Source: JBNAVJ01 sp049700455
GTDB lineage: Bacteria > Bacteroidota > Ignavibacteria > Tepidaquicellales > Tepidaquicellaceae
DNA length: 64,000 nucleotides
Direction: 5' to 3'
NCBI GenBank assembly: GCA_049700455.1
Contig: JBNAVJ010000001.1
Coordinates: forward strand, 310,001-374,000
A program made the position numbers and the translations under genes. This document shows, piece after piece, positions 1-9,131 of the stretch; positions within the stretch are counted from its first letter, which is position 1, and each line of letters starts with the position of its first letter. The notes under the pieces are model-generated. The model made no database searches, was not told where the DNA came from, and was given only the letters and a program-made list of their open reading frames with translations.

Positions 1-771
1 GTATTGTTCAAGATTTATCCCCTCCGGGTTTTCATTATAAAAATCGGTATAGTACAGAATCGGGGTTAATTTTATATTTTGCAAAGGTTGATAGTTAAAC
101 TTTCCATATAAATTATTCCCCCAGAAGTGAGTATGTTCTCGATAACCATCCCCCATTGTTCTGGAACTGGATATACGATAATTAACTTTATCAGTGGTTC
201 CACCAAATTCAAAAAAACCTTTCCAGAAATTATTAGTGCCATACTTAAACATACCATCTACTCCAAAGGGTTTTTTGAATCCATCCTCTGTAGTAATATT
301 AATAATTCCTGCTGAACCACTCCCTCCATAAAGTGAACCTCCAGTACCTTTTAGAACTTCAATTTTACTCACAGTTTCCCAATCAACATCGTAAAAATCC
401 GGTGTAAAACCGGAGGGGTCATTCAAGGGAATACCATCAAGCAGTATCTTTGTACCTCTGATACCATGTTCAGATAAAATTCCCTGCCCTCGTATTGAAA
501 GGTGAATCCTTGAACCATCAGCCTGATTCTCAACCCTTACTCCTGGAACCAGTTTCAAGGGTTCGTCAACGCAAATCGTTTTAGGCATTGTGCGCAAAAA
601 ATCTCTATCTACTACCGAAGTAGAAAAGGTGTTGAATTTCAATGGAAGCTCTAATCTTGAACCAGTAATTACTATATCTAAAGGGTACTTAAAGCTTGGA
701 ATAGAATCTTGTGCAAGACCTATATTGATAAACAGTAATAAACTAAATAACAAAAGAATTATTTTTTTCAT
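1..771 (-). CDS. TonB-dependent outer-membrane receptor, N-terminal part (runs off the left edge)
   Basis: Reading leftward from the ATG at 769-771 gives 257 codons without a stop up to the window edge, so the gene is cut by the window. The product begins with a signal peptide (MKKIILLLFS..., cleavage near Ala20-Gln21), then a TonB-box-like stretch (DIVIT, about residues 32-36), and a plug domain with the usual signatures: an acidic P-K motif, an IRGQG segment, a LLDGIPLND segment and GSAGIINITT. The beta-barrel lies outside. It would import a scarce ligand across the outer membrane using TonB energy. The 175-codon gene upstream on the same strand ends 62 bases before it and may be co-transcribed. 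The ligand cannot be read from the plug. Confidence 0.88.
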   Translation of the reverse strand, partial: MKKIILLLFSLLLFINIGLAQDSIPSFKYPLDIVITGSRLELPLKFNTFSTSVVDRDFLRTMPKTICVDEPLKLVPGVRVENQADGSRIHLSIRGQGILSEHGIRGTKILLDGIPLNDPSGFTPDFYDVDWETVSKIEVLKGTGGSLYGGSGSAGIINITTEDGFKKPFGVDGMFKYGTNNFWKGFFEFGGTTDKVNYRISSSRTMGDGYREHTHFWGNNLYGKFNYQPLQNIKLTPILYYTDFYNENPEGINLEQY

Positions 772-833
772 GGCGAAAAATAATTTTGTTTTAAAAAACT
801 TACTTAAAAGAAAAAAAGACAAGAAAGTTAAGT

Positions 834-1361
834 TTAAATTTTGGGTGGCGGTGTATCTCCACAAAGGAAGGTAAAAACGAGTGAGGACTTTTCCAGAAGC
901 AAAACTGAAATCAAGACCGGCTGTTCTAACAATAGTCCTCCGTAAGAAAACGTATATTGAAGATTTAGCTTAGACAGAATAAACTTAAGATTTGCAACTT
1001 TACTATTACCAGTAGAGGGAGTATCAGAATACAACTCGTTTATAAGATCTCTTAGCTGATTTTCTAAATCATCATAAACACAATAAACCTTTCTGCCGTT
1101 TTGAGACTGCTCAGACCAAACAATATCATATACCTTTCCGTAATATATTAGTTCATCATCATCTAAAGAAATATATGAGACATTAGTTATATTATCGGGA
1201 ATTTCAATTTTTGTTATTATTTTTGATTCGAGATTTTCTCTTAAAGATAACTGTGTTTTATAACGTGCCAAAAGCATTACTTCTTCATAAACAATAATAT
1301 AGCCAAAGGTATAAGAACATATCATAACCAACAACGATAAGATGAGCCAGCTTCTCTTCAT
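834..1361 (-). CDS. Hypothetical protein with N-terminal membrane segment
   Basis: A 175-residue protein that I do not recognise. Residues about 5-27 form a hydrophobic segment that could be an uncleaved signal anchor or signal peptide, so most of the chain is probably periplasmic or extracellular. The rest is mixed alpha/beta with no repeat and no catalytic motif that I can see; it ends with a CGDTPPP stretch. It lies immediately upstream of, and on the same strand as, the TonB-dependent receptor at the left edge, which suggests a joint role in the envelope, but no function is assigned. Confidence 0.6.
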   Translation of the reverse strand: MKRSWLILSLLVMICSYTFGYIIVYEEVMLLARYKTQLSLRENLESKIITKIEIPDNITNVSYISLDDDELIYYGKVYDIVWSEQSQNGRKVYCVYDDLENQLRDLINELYSDTPSTGNSKVANLKFILSKLNLQYTFSYGGLLLEQPVLISVLLLEKSSLVFTFLCGDTPPPKI

Positions 1362-1460
1362 ATTATATAATGCATTAAAAACTATAACACCTAACTATTA
1401 GTAGCAATACATATTTTTTTACATGAATGGGAATAATATGTTAACAAATTTTACATTATT

Positions 1461-2891
1461 CTAATTAGAGTATAACCTTTTTATATATCTCGTATGGAAA
1501 TCTCTAATAAGTACAACCAATTTTCCTATTTCATCCTTTGGGGGTAAAAAAGTTGTTCGAAAATGTAGGGTCCCCGGTTGCTGTCCAAATCCTGAGCCTG
1601 GTACAACACAAATTCCTGTTTCTTCAAGCAATGATAGACAGTAGTTGAAATCTTGTTGGGCATTATATTTAAGTAGTTCCTCTTCACTCATTGTGTCAGG
1701 ATTAACTCCCTTTTCGTAGGGTAAATCAAGTTTAACAAACGCATACATAGCTCCACGAGGAATATCTACGGAGATTCCCTCTATTCTGTTTAATCCTGCA
1801 CCTAAAATTTCAGCTTTTTCTTTTAGGTCTCTTAAAATACTCTGCTTTTCAAAAATGTAGGTTTCATAAGATTCATCCCCTTGCTGCGGCGGAGACACCA
1901 TTGCATAAGTAACAATCTGACCATCAACATTAGCACATAAACTAATTGATTGCAGTTTAATTAATTGTTCAAAAGCATCAGCCCCAATATTTCTTACCTC
2001 AAGATATCCCCCACGGTGGCCACATTCCCCAAAAAATCCTTTAGACACCGAATGAAAGCTGAATAGTGTTGTTTCAGTTTCATTCATATCATACATCACT
2101 TTAGCAAAGGAATAGAACTTTAGCTCATCTGAATACACATTCTCCTGATAGACTTCATCTGCAAGAATGGCAAGGTTGTGTTTTTTCGCAAAATTTATTA
2201 TCATCTGGATGTTATTGGAGGAAAGTACCGCCCCTGTTGGATTACCAGGATTAATGACTACTATAGCAACAGGATTAATTCCCTTATCCTTTGCTTTTGA
2301 AATGCTTTCAATGAGGATATTTTCATTAAGCTGCCAGTGATTAGTTTCATCAAGGTAATAACCTATCTGAGCCCCCCCAAGCAAGGTTATCGTTGCACTG
2401 TATAAAGGATATTGCGGAATTGGAATCATTACCCCATCAAGAGAAGATTTAATTATCATAGTAAGTACGGCCTGAACTCCTTTGCTTGCTCCATCTGTCA
2501 GGATTATTTTATCTGGGTCAGAAGGAATACTATCACGCTTTTCAATGAATTCAGCTACAGCTTTTCTGATAAAGGGAATTCCGGCGCTTTGGGTATATGC
2601 ACCGGTTCCTGGGGGGTTTTTTTTAAGGATTAATTTTACCCGATCAATAACATCTTGAGGAAACAATCTTCGAATCTCAGAATTTTCTAATAATGGGGGA
2701 TATTCTACAAGACTCAGTATTTGTCTGACAAAGGTTATCGGTTTTTGTTTTAAAGCCTGTGGATTACCTATATTACAATATATGATTTTCCGTCCTTGCG
2801 CTTCCAGTTCTTGAGCACGGCTGACTATCTTACCTCTTACAGCATATTGTGAGTTTATTAAATTGGGATTGATATTTTTGATGGTTAACAT
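1461..2891 (-). CDS. Class I/II aminotransferase, alanine-aminotransferase (ALT/GPT) type
   Basis: A 476-residue fold-type I PLP enzyme that probably interconverts alanine + 2-oxoglutarate with pyruvate + glutamate in the cytoplasm. The N-terminal NPQAL..KPITFVRQI stretch (about residues 43-58) and the PPGTGAYTQSAG loop (93-104) are typical of the eukaryotic-like alanine aminotransferase family rather than of AspC. NPGNPTG is at 214-220, Asp245 (LADEVYQ) would bind the pyridine nitrogen, and Lys284 in SFHSVSKGFFGECG is the expected Schiff-base lysine. Length matches the family (about 470-500). It stands alone on the minus strand. Substrate preference is inferred from family resemblance only. 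Confidence 0.85.
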   Translation of the reverse strand: MLTIKNINPNLINSQYAVRGKIVSRAQELEAQGRKIIYCNIGNPQALKQKPITFVRQILSLVEYPPLLENSEIRRLFPQDVIDRVKLILKKNPPGTGAYTQSAGIPFIRKAVAEFIEKRDSIPSDPDKIILTDGASKGVQAVLTMIIKSSLDGVMIPIPQYPLYSATITLLGGAQIGYYLDETNHWQLNENILIESISKAKDKGINPVAIVVINPGNPTGAVLSSNNIQMIINFAKKHNLAILADEVYQENVYSDELKFYSFAKVMYDMNETETTLFSFHSVSKGFFGECGHRGGYLEVRNIGADAFEQLIKLQSISLCANVDGQIVTYAMVSPPQQGDESYETYIFEKQSILRDLKEKAEILGAGLNRIEGISVDIPRGAMYAFVKLDLPYEKGVNPDTMSEEELLKYNAQQDFNYCLSLLEETGICVVPGSGFGQQPGTLHFRTTFLPPKDEIGKLVVLIRDFHTRYIKRLYSN

Positions 2892-3009
2892 AGTAATAAT
2901 TTATTTTTTAAAATTATTGAACTTAAAATAACTTAAAAAGCCAAAAACTTTTGATATGAACTTTTTTCATTGTTAATTGTGTTTAATTTTTATATTCTTT
3001 ATTTGTATA

Positions 3010-3489
3010 ATGATAAGAAAACATAAATACCTGTTTTTCAAAAGTGCAATTGTTTATCTCTTGTTAGTAAGTTGGATAACAGGGGCTTATGCGTCAGAAT
3101 TTACAAATTGTAGATGTTCTCATTTCTTTTGCTCGCATAACTCGCATAAAAAAACAAGTCTGAACAGAGTGACAGGATTCTCTTCACAATTCAAGGTATT
3201 CTCAAAAGCTTCTAATAGCAATAACTGTTGTTCGCATAAAACAAACCACAAGAACCAGTCGAAAAATTGCAACGGCCCCTGTGAATGTTCCGTGTCCAAA
3301 GCAATTACTTTTGCAAAAGATGTGTTAACATCACAAAACAGATTATCAGTTAACAAAGATTTTTTCCACTCTGTTTTTTTAAATTTGTGGCTTGCACCAG
3401 CAAAAACGGAAAATCAACATAATTTAAGTCCACCACTAAAACTATCATCAAACAAGGTATTTCTCTCATTTTCCATTCTAAGAATTTAG
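3010..3489 (+). CDS. Cys/His-rich exported protein, putative metal-binding leader of a TonB receptor gene
   Basis: About 160 residues from the ATG at 3010; an upstream in-frame ATG at 2977 would add 11 hydrophobic residues. I prefer 3010 because a normal signal peptide follows (IRKHKYLFFKSAIVYLLL...ASE). The mature part is rich in paired Cys and His: NCRCSHFFCSH, NNCCSHK, NCNGPCECS, then a Cys-free tail with a PP pair. Such composition suits soft-metal or copper/zinc binding in the periplasm, but that is inference. It is followed 56 bases later by a TonB-dependent receptor and then a double YHS protein, all on the same strand. The Cys-rich protein at the head of the cus-like operon (55977-56411) has a similar design. 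Confidence 0.6.
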   Translation: MIRKHKYLFFKSAIVYLLLVSWITGAYASEFTNCRCSHFFCSHNSHKKTSLNRVTGFSSQFKVFSKASNSNNCCSHKTNHKNQSKNCNGPCECSVSKAITFAKDVLTSQNRLSVNKDFFHSVFLNLWLAPAKTENQHNLSPPLKLSSNKVFLSFSILRI

Positions 3490-3545
3490 AGTTCCCTTTC
3501 TATTTCTTTCTTTACTACATCTTCAAATTTAAAACAATCTTAAAA

Positions 3546-5768
3546 ATGAGAAAGTCTTTTGCTATTATTATAGCGATATTAATGTTTACAGTTAATTCTT
3601 ATACACAAACCCTTAAAGGTAGAGTTTTTACTTCACAAGGCAAGAGTATTAAATACCTAAACGGTGTCTCCATAAAATGGGTTGGTACTAATACAGAAAC
3701 CTTGTCAGACTCTCTCGGTAAATTTTCTCTTAAAATAAGTGGTATAACCGATCGCAGATTAATTGCAGAATATCCGGGATATAGGACTGATACAATTGTT
3801 GTAGAATACAATATAAGGTTTGTAGAAATTGAACTTCAACCCCAATTCTCGACCGGAGAAATAACAATTGTAGATGAAGCAAAATCTAATTTTATAGACA
3901 ACAGTTTAATGAAAAAGGAGGTGATTGAACAAAAAGAATTTAAGATTGCTCCTTGTTGTGATTTATCTGGTGTATTTGGGAAAAATGTTAGTGTAGATGT
4001 TGTAGTAACAGATATACTAACAAATACCAAAGAGTTGAAATTGCTTGGATTGGAGGGTTCATACACCCAGATTCTAATAGATAATCTCCCTATTGCGACA
4101 GGACTTAATACAAAGTATAATGTAACAAGTATTCCAGGAACGTTGATTGAACATATAACAATTTCAAAAGGTGCAAATTCGGTAGTACAGGGAACTGAAT
4201 CAATTAGCGGAATTACAAACGTCATTTTAAAAGACTATGAAAAATCTGAAAGACTGCTTTTAAATCTTTATTTAAGCCATATGCTTGAATCTCAAGTTAA
4301 TATGAATTACACAACATCTTTTTCCAAGTGGAAGTCTCTTTTTGCATTTCAAGGGCTGAAAAGTTTTTTAAAGGTAGATGAAAATAATGATTCATTTCTT
4401 GATGCCCCTTTGGTAACAAGATTTATGGGATATAATAAATGGAAACAAACGACTGCCCAATCTGATGTGATGATAGCAGGAAAATATCTTTTTGAAAAGA
4501 GAATTGGGGGTCAGAAAAACTTTGATGCTAACACAGATAAAGGAAGCAATACAATTTACGGACAAACAGTAACAATTCACAGCGCTGATATTTATTCCAG
4601 ACAACAATATGATTTTAAAGGAAATAACAACTTAAAGGTTTATGCTAATATTGGCTATACTACTCAGGAATCATTTTACGGTATTACTAGATACAAAGCC
4701 TGGCAGGTTAATTCTGATTTAAATACGTTTTACGAAATTACTTCAATTTCGAACATTAAATTGAAATTAGGGCTTGCTTTCAAATATAAGAATCTCGAAG
4801 AAAATATAAGATTCTTCAATTTGACAACCAAAACCTATGCTGGAAAGTATTCAACAAATGAGGTAGTTCCTGGAATTTATTCCGAGGGAATTTTTAATAT
4901 TATACCTGAGAAACTTTCTGTAATAGCCGGTCTAAGAGCCGATAGACACAATTATTACAACTTCATACTGACCCCCAGAACTTTAATTAGATATGCTCCT
5001 GATGACAAAACTACAATAAGAGCCTCAGTTGGCACGGGTTTTAGGACCCCAGAGCTTTTTATTGAATATTCAAGCTTACTTGCAAGTTCAAAAAATATAG
5101 TGATCCCACCAGATATTAAACCGGAGAAGATGATTAATTATGGAATTGACATCTTGAGATATTTCAACCTCGACATCATTAATGGAAATATAAACTTGGA
5201 TTTTTATAGAACGATATTTTCAAACAAAGTAATGCCTGATTACGATAGGGATTATTATAATGTTTATTTCAGAAACTTTAGCAATGCACATTCCAATGTC
5301 TTTCAAATAGAAACAAATATAACTCTACTAAAAGGACTTGAAATGAAATCATCTTATAAATTTACTGATCTCCGATACATACTTGAAGGCATTGAATACG
5401 TCCAACCATTTGTGCCCAAACACCGAATTCTTATTGCTCTTACTTATACTACAGAAAATAAGCAATGGGTGTTTAACTCAAACCTACAATGGTTTGGAAG
5501 ACAACGTATTCCTTCAACAGCCCAATTACCTTTATTTCTGCAGATACCTGATATGTCAGAACCCTATACACTAATAGGTTTTCAGCTTACTAAGTTCTTT
5601 GAACATTTTGAAATTTATGCTGGGGTCGAAAATCTTCTTAACTATATTCAATATAATTCTGTTATTGATAATGAACATCCTTTCGGTCCTTATTTTAACA
5701 CTTCTTATGTATGGGGACCAATAAAAGGACGAGAAATTTTTGCAGGTCTCAGATACATAATAAAATAA
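3546..5768 (+). CDS. TonB-dependent receptor with N-terminal CarboxypepD-reg-like domain
   Basis: A 740-residue outer-membrane receptor. A signal peptide (MRKSFAIIIAILMFTVNSYTQ) is followed by a beta-sandwich of the carboxypeptidase regulatory-like type (about residues 23-95), a plug domain (about 105-230; LLGLEGSYTQILIDNLPI, ITISKGANSVVQG, ISGITNVILKD) and a barrel ending in ...FAGLRYIIK with the usual C-terminal aromatic/hydrophobic strand. The plug contains a CC pair (APCCDLSGVFG). Lying between a Cys/His-rich exported protein and a YHS metal-domain protein, it most likely takes up a metal or metal complex; ligand identity is inferred from context alone. Confidence 0.9.
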   Translation: MRKSFAIIIAILMFTVNSYTQTLKGRVFTSQGKSIKYLNGVSIKWVGTNTETLSDSLGKFSLKISGITDRRLIAEYPGYRTDTIVVEYNIRFVEIELQPQFSTGEITIVDEAKSNFIDNSLMKKEVIEQKEFKIAPCCDLSGVFGKNVSVDVVVTDILTNTKELKLLGLEGSYTQILIDNLPIATGLNTKYNVTSIPGTLIEHITISKGANSVVQGTESISGITNVILKDYEKSERLLLNLYLSHMLESQVNMNYTTSFSKWKSLFAFQGLKSFLKVDENNDSFLDAPLVTRFMGYNKWKQTTAQSDVMIAGKYLFEKRIGGQKNFDANTDKGSNTIYGQTVTIHSADIYSRQQYDFKGNNNLKVYANIGYTTQESFYGITRYKAWQVNSDLNTFYEITSISNIKLKLGLAFKYKNLEENIRFFNLTTKTYAGKYSTNEVVPGIYSEGIFNIIPEKLSVIAGLRADRHNYYNFILTPRTLIRYAPDDKTTIRASVGTGFRTPELFIEYSSLLASSKNIVIPPDIKPEKMINYGIDILRYFNLDIINGNINLDFYRTIFSNKVMPDYDRDYYNVYFRNFSNAHSNVFQIETNITLLKGLEMKSSYKFTDLRYILEGIEYVQPFVPKHRILIALTYTTENKQWVFNSNLQWFGRQRIPSTAQLPLFLQIPDMSEPYTLIGFQLTKFFEHFEIYAGVENLLNYIQYNSVIDNEHPFGPYFNTSYVWGPIKGREIFAGLRYIIK

Positions 5769-5799
5769 AATCCAAAAACTAAACACAAGGAGAACAAAA

Positions 5800-6258
5800 A
5801 TGAAACAAAAAACCTTAATGTTAGTGATTACATTAATCACAACGCTATTTGTACTTACTGAATTAGTACAGGCACAACATTCACACGAAAAATCCTGTAA
5901 AAGTGAGTGCTCTTCAAAATGTGGATCAACCACCCATCACTCATCAGGTTTAGCCATTGACACCGTAAAATTGTGTCCAGTTTCAGGAGAACCTGTAGAC
6001 CACGACGGAACAAGTGTTAAGTTCATCTATCTTGGAAAAGAATATGAATTTTGCTGTGAAGGCTGTGTAAAAAAATTCAAAGCCGAACCAATGAAGTACA
6101 TCAAAGAAGAACTACACTGCCCTGTAATGGGAGAAGTAGCTAAACAGGATGTGTTTACCGTTGTAGATGGTGTGAAATATTACTTCTGCTGTCCTAAGTG
6201 CATTAAGAAATTTGAGAGTGATCCTCAAAAATATCTTGAGAAACTTAATAAACAGTAA
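5800..6258 (+). CDS. Exported tandem YHS-domain metal-binding protein
   Basis: A 152-residue secreted protein. Residues 1-25 are a signal peptide ending in VQA; the mature N-terminus is His/Cys-rich (HSHEKSCKSECSSKCG...HH). Two copies of a YHS/TRASH-like module follow: about residues 58-103 (LCPVSGEPVD ... EFCCEGCVKKF) and 106-149 (HCPVMGEVAK ... YFCCPKCIKKF). Each has the CP..G start and an FCC..C triplet, a set used elsewhere to bind copper or other soft metals. A good ribosome binding site (AAGGAG, 5787-5793) precedes the ATG. It is the last gene of the cassette, with a terminator just after it. Function as a periplasmic metal scavenger or chaperone is inferred. Confidence 0.85.
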   Translation: MKQKTLMLVITLITTLFVLTELVQAQHSHEKSCKSECSSKCGSTTHHSSGLAIDTVKLCPVSGEPVDHDGTSVKFIYLGKEYEFCCEGCVKKFKAEPMKYIKEELHCPVMGEVAKQDVFTVVDGVKYYFCCPKCIKKFESDPQKYLEKLNKQ

Positions 6259-6275
6259 TAAATACCATCAGACAT

Positions 6276-6314
6276 AAAAATGCCCTGTTCAGTAATAAAC
6301 AGGGCGTTTTTATT
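6276..6314. terminator. Bidirectional Rho-independent terminator
   Basis: Perfect 8-bp stem GCCCTGTT (6282-6289) / AACAGGGC (6298-6305) with an 8-base loop, preceded by an A-run and followed by a T-run, so it can end transcription from the YHS gene and from the convergent aldehyde dehydrogenase gene. Confidence 0.9.
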
Positions 6315-6323
6315 TAAAATTTG

Positions 6324-7835
6324 TTAATAGTTATCTATCTGGGCTCTTTGTAATTTACCGGAGTAGTCAATGTACACAGCTTTCCATTCGGTATAGAAAT
6401 CGTAAACCGTCCAGCCACCTTCTCGGTGTCCATTACCAGTATTTTTCACCCCCCCAAACGGCATATGGGCTTCAGCCCCAATAGTTGCACCATTTATATA
6501 AGTAATTCCAGCTTGTATATCACGCACAGCTTTAAAAGCGTCATTTACATTATTTGTAAAAATGCTTGAAGACAAACCATATTCAGTTGCATTTAATATT
6601 TCAATTGCTTCTTCAAGGCTTCCGCATTTCAACACAGATAGAACTGGTCCAAAGATTTCTTCCTTAGCAATTCTCATATCTGGTGTCACCTCTACAAAAA
6701 TTGTAGGCTTAAAGAACCAGCCTTTTGAAAGCTCTCCGCTCTCATCAAATTCTCCTCCGATTAGTAGTCGTGCTTTGTCTTGATTAATGCCGATGTTTAC
6801 ATATTCCATCACAGTATCTCTTTGTGCTTTACTTACCAGCGGACCAACATCAATACCAGGATCGTTACCATAACCCAGGTTTAACTTTTGTACACGTTTA
6901 ACAAGTTTATCCATAAAAGAATCATATATATCTTTATGTAAAATCAGTCTTGAGGTTGCCGTGCATCTCTGACCTGTAGTTCCAAACGCTCCCCATAAAA
7001 CAGCATCTAGAGCAAGGTCTATATTTGCATCTGGCATAACAATTTGAGCATTTTTCCCTCCTAATTCAAGAGATACTCTTTTAAGTTCTCGTCCCCCTAC
7101 TTCATTTATTCGTCTACCAACAGCACTTGAGCCTGTAAACGAAATTAAATCAATATCTTTATTTGCAAGGAAGGCTTCTCCAACAACTGTTCCTTTTCCA
7201 TGGACTAAATTGATAACACCTGGAATATAGTCCTTTCCAAGAACTCTTTTCATTGCCTCGTCAATAATCTGCACAAGTGTATTTGCTGTTTTTGGAGTTA
7301 GCTCGGCAGGCTTGAAGACAACAGTATTTCCACAAACTAATGCTGGAAAAATCTTCCATGTAGGAATTGCCATAGGAAAATTCCAGGGGGTAATTATCCC
7401 AGCAACTCCAACAGGCATCCTAAAAGAAAGATTCATTTTATTGGGAAGCTCACTTGGAGTATTAATACCGAAAAGTCTTCTCCCTTCTGATGCTGCATAG
7501 TATGCAGTATCAATACCTTCCTGAGTATCTCCCTTAGTCTCTGCAAACACTTTTCCCATCTCTCGTGTCATTTCAAAAGCAATTTCTTCTTTGCGTTCAA
7601 GGAGTATATCACCCACAACTTTCAGTATATCTCCACGCTTAGGGGCTGGAACAAGTCTCCATTTCTTAAATGCTTCTCTTGCTGCACTAACTGCTTCAGC
7701 CACATCTTTTTCAGTTGAAAGTGGAAATAAACCTATCAAATCTCCCTCCCAATTAGCAGGGTTTCTGTTCTCACTATACTTACCGCTTGAGGAAGGTTTC
7801 CACTCTCCATTAATAAAATTTTTGAACTCGTTCAT
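6324..7835 (-). CDS. NAD(P)-dependent aldehyde dehydrogenase
   Basis: A 503-residue ALDH-superfamily enzyme that oxidises an aldehyde to a carboxylate in the cytoplasm. Visible catalytic elements: ITPWNFPMAIPTWK (148-161), cofactor lysine Lys175 in VVFKPAE, the general base Glu257 in SLELGGKN, and nucleophile Cys291 in GTTGQRCTATSR, plus the EEIFGPVLSV motif. Length and the C-terminal MPFGGVKNTGNGHREGG segment fit the group that includes ALDH7-like and 2-oxoglutarate-semialdehyde dehydrogenases, but the true substrate cannot be read. Single gene, convergent with the metal cassette and separated from it by the shared terminator. Confidence 0.9.
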   Translation of the reverse strand: MNEFKNFINGEWKPSSSGKYSENRNPANWEGDLIGLFPLSTEKDVAEAVSAAREAFKKWRLVPAPKRGDILKVVGDILLERKEEIAFEMTREMGKVFAETKGDTQEGIDTAYYAASEGRRLFGINTPSELPNKMNLSFRMPVGVAGIITPWNFPMAIPTWKIFPALVCGNTVVFKPAELTPKTANTLVQIIDEAMKRVLGKDYIPGVINLVHGKGTVVGEAFLANKDIDLISFTGSSAVGRRINEVGGRELKRVSLELGGKNAQIVMPDANIDLALDAVLWGAFGTTGQRCTATSRLILHKDIYDSFMDKLVKRVQKLNLGYGNDPGIDVGPLVSKAQRDTVMEYVNIGINQDKARLLIGGEFDESGELSKGWFFKPTIFVEVTPDMRIAKEEIFGPVLSVLKCGSLEEAIEILNATEYGLSSSIFTNNVNDAFKAVRDIQAGITYINGATIGAEAHMPFGGVKNTGNGHREGGWTVYDFYTEWKAVYIDYSGKLQRAQIDNY

Positions 7836-7991
7836 ATTAAACTCCTATTTTGATTTATTATAACTTTAAAATAAACACAATACATAATTTAATAAATTAC
7901 AAAACCTGTGGACTTTATTTCCTAATAGAATTTGACTTGCTGTATGAATTTTTAAATTTCTTATAAGCAATCATTGAGTTATTTTAAATGT

Positions 7992-9131
7992 ATGTGGAAT
8001 AACATTCTTCAACAACGGTTAGATGAATGTAAAAGGAAACTAAAAAGCATCAAATCAGTTGAAAAAGAACGGTTGTGGCAACTGGGGCTTCCTGAATATA
8101 TTCAAGAGTTTATTTACAACACGCCTACTGCTGATTTGTTAACAAATAACGAGCTATTGCATTTTTGTGAAAAAGCTATCAAGCTTCTTATCAACTACAC
8201 TCTGCGACCTAAATGGACCTTATTAAATTTTCTTTTTGGAGTGACTGAAAGTCAATCAAGTAGGAAAATTCTCGAACAGTTGAAAATTTTTCCGTTTTAT
8301 AATTTTTACATAAATGCTATTTCAGATTTACTTTCTGAAACTTCCTCCTCAATAATAGCGAAAACCTCCGTGGAAAAAGTAATAGATGACGTAAATGGCT
8401 CCGTATATGAAGGTCTTATACTCAAACCTGACGCAACAAAAGTAAAAAATTTGTTTCTTCAGGTTTATAAATTGAAATATGGAGACACAGCAGAAATATT
8501 ATTAGAAAATTCTGTCCCTTACAAATTCATTTTTCTTTTCCTTAGTGACAAGGGTTTTAAAACTCTTTTGATAAAGTTTAAAATAATTTCTGACCTGACT
8601 GATGATACTGAAATTGACCTGAAAACCTTAATCAAAATCCTGACAAACAAATATGAACCTATGAACATTCACCACTCCAAAGAAGAAACTGGCGCATATA
8701 GAGAAAACAAAATAGTTCAAAATGCTGAGGATAATTACAAAAGTACAATAGATACCTCACAACACTTTGTTTCTGAAGCTTTAACATTTCCCCCAAAAAA
8801 ATCATTCTTTGGAATAGTTAAAAAATTTTTGAAAAAAATTACTTTTAAAAAAATTGTAAAAGAAAAACCAGCTTTTACTAGTGGAATAAACACAAGTATT
8901 CAAGAACTTTTCACATCCTCTGAACTTGAAACTATTGCTAAATTAGTTTTTCAGTCCGATAAGACAAAAGTTGATACATTTTTCGAAAACATAAATGAGT
9001 TGAAGAATTGGGATGAAGTTGCATCTCACCTTAAAACTATTTTTACTCTCAACAAAGTTGATATATACAATTCTAATGTTGTTAATTTCGTTGATAAACT
9101 TAATAATCTATTTACAGAATTAAAAAGATGA
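7992..9131 (+). CDS. Hypothetical protein, translationally coupled to obg
   Basis: About 379 residues from the ATG at 7992; a TTG at 7974 in the same frame would add six residues. No known domain is recognisable. The protein is mostly helical with Lys/Glu-rich amphipathic stretches, a conserved-looking tryptophan/leucine N-terminus (ERLWQLGLPEYIQEF), and a very basic segment (KKSFFGIVKKFLKKITFKKIVKEK, in two halves about residues 280-300) that divides two halves. Its stop codon overlaps the obg start by four bases (9128-9131), so the two are probably co-translated and may share a role in ribosome or cell-cycle control; this is inference. Confidence 0.65.
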   Translation: MWNNILQQRLDECKRKLKSIKSVEKERLWQLGLPEYIQEFIYNTPTADLLTNNELLHFCEKAIKLLINYTLRPKWTLLNFLFGVTESQSSRKILEQLKIFPFYNFYINAISDLLSETSSSIIAKTSVEKVIDDVNGSVYEGLILKPDATKVKNLFLQVYKLKYGDTAEILLENSVPYKFIFLFLSDKGFKTLLIKFKIISDLTDDTEIDLKTLIKILTNKYEPMNIHHSKEETGAYRENKIVQNAEDNYKSTIDTSQHFVSEALTFPPKKSFFGIVKKFLKKITFKKIVKEKPAFTSGINTSIQELFTSSELETIAKLVFQSDKTKVDTFFENINELKNWDEVASHLKTIFTLNKVDIYNSNVVNFVDKLNNLFTELKR

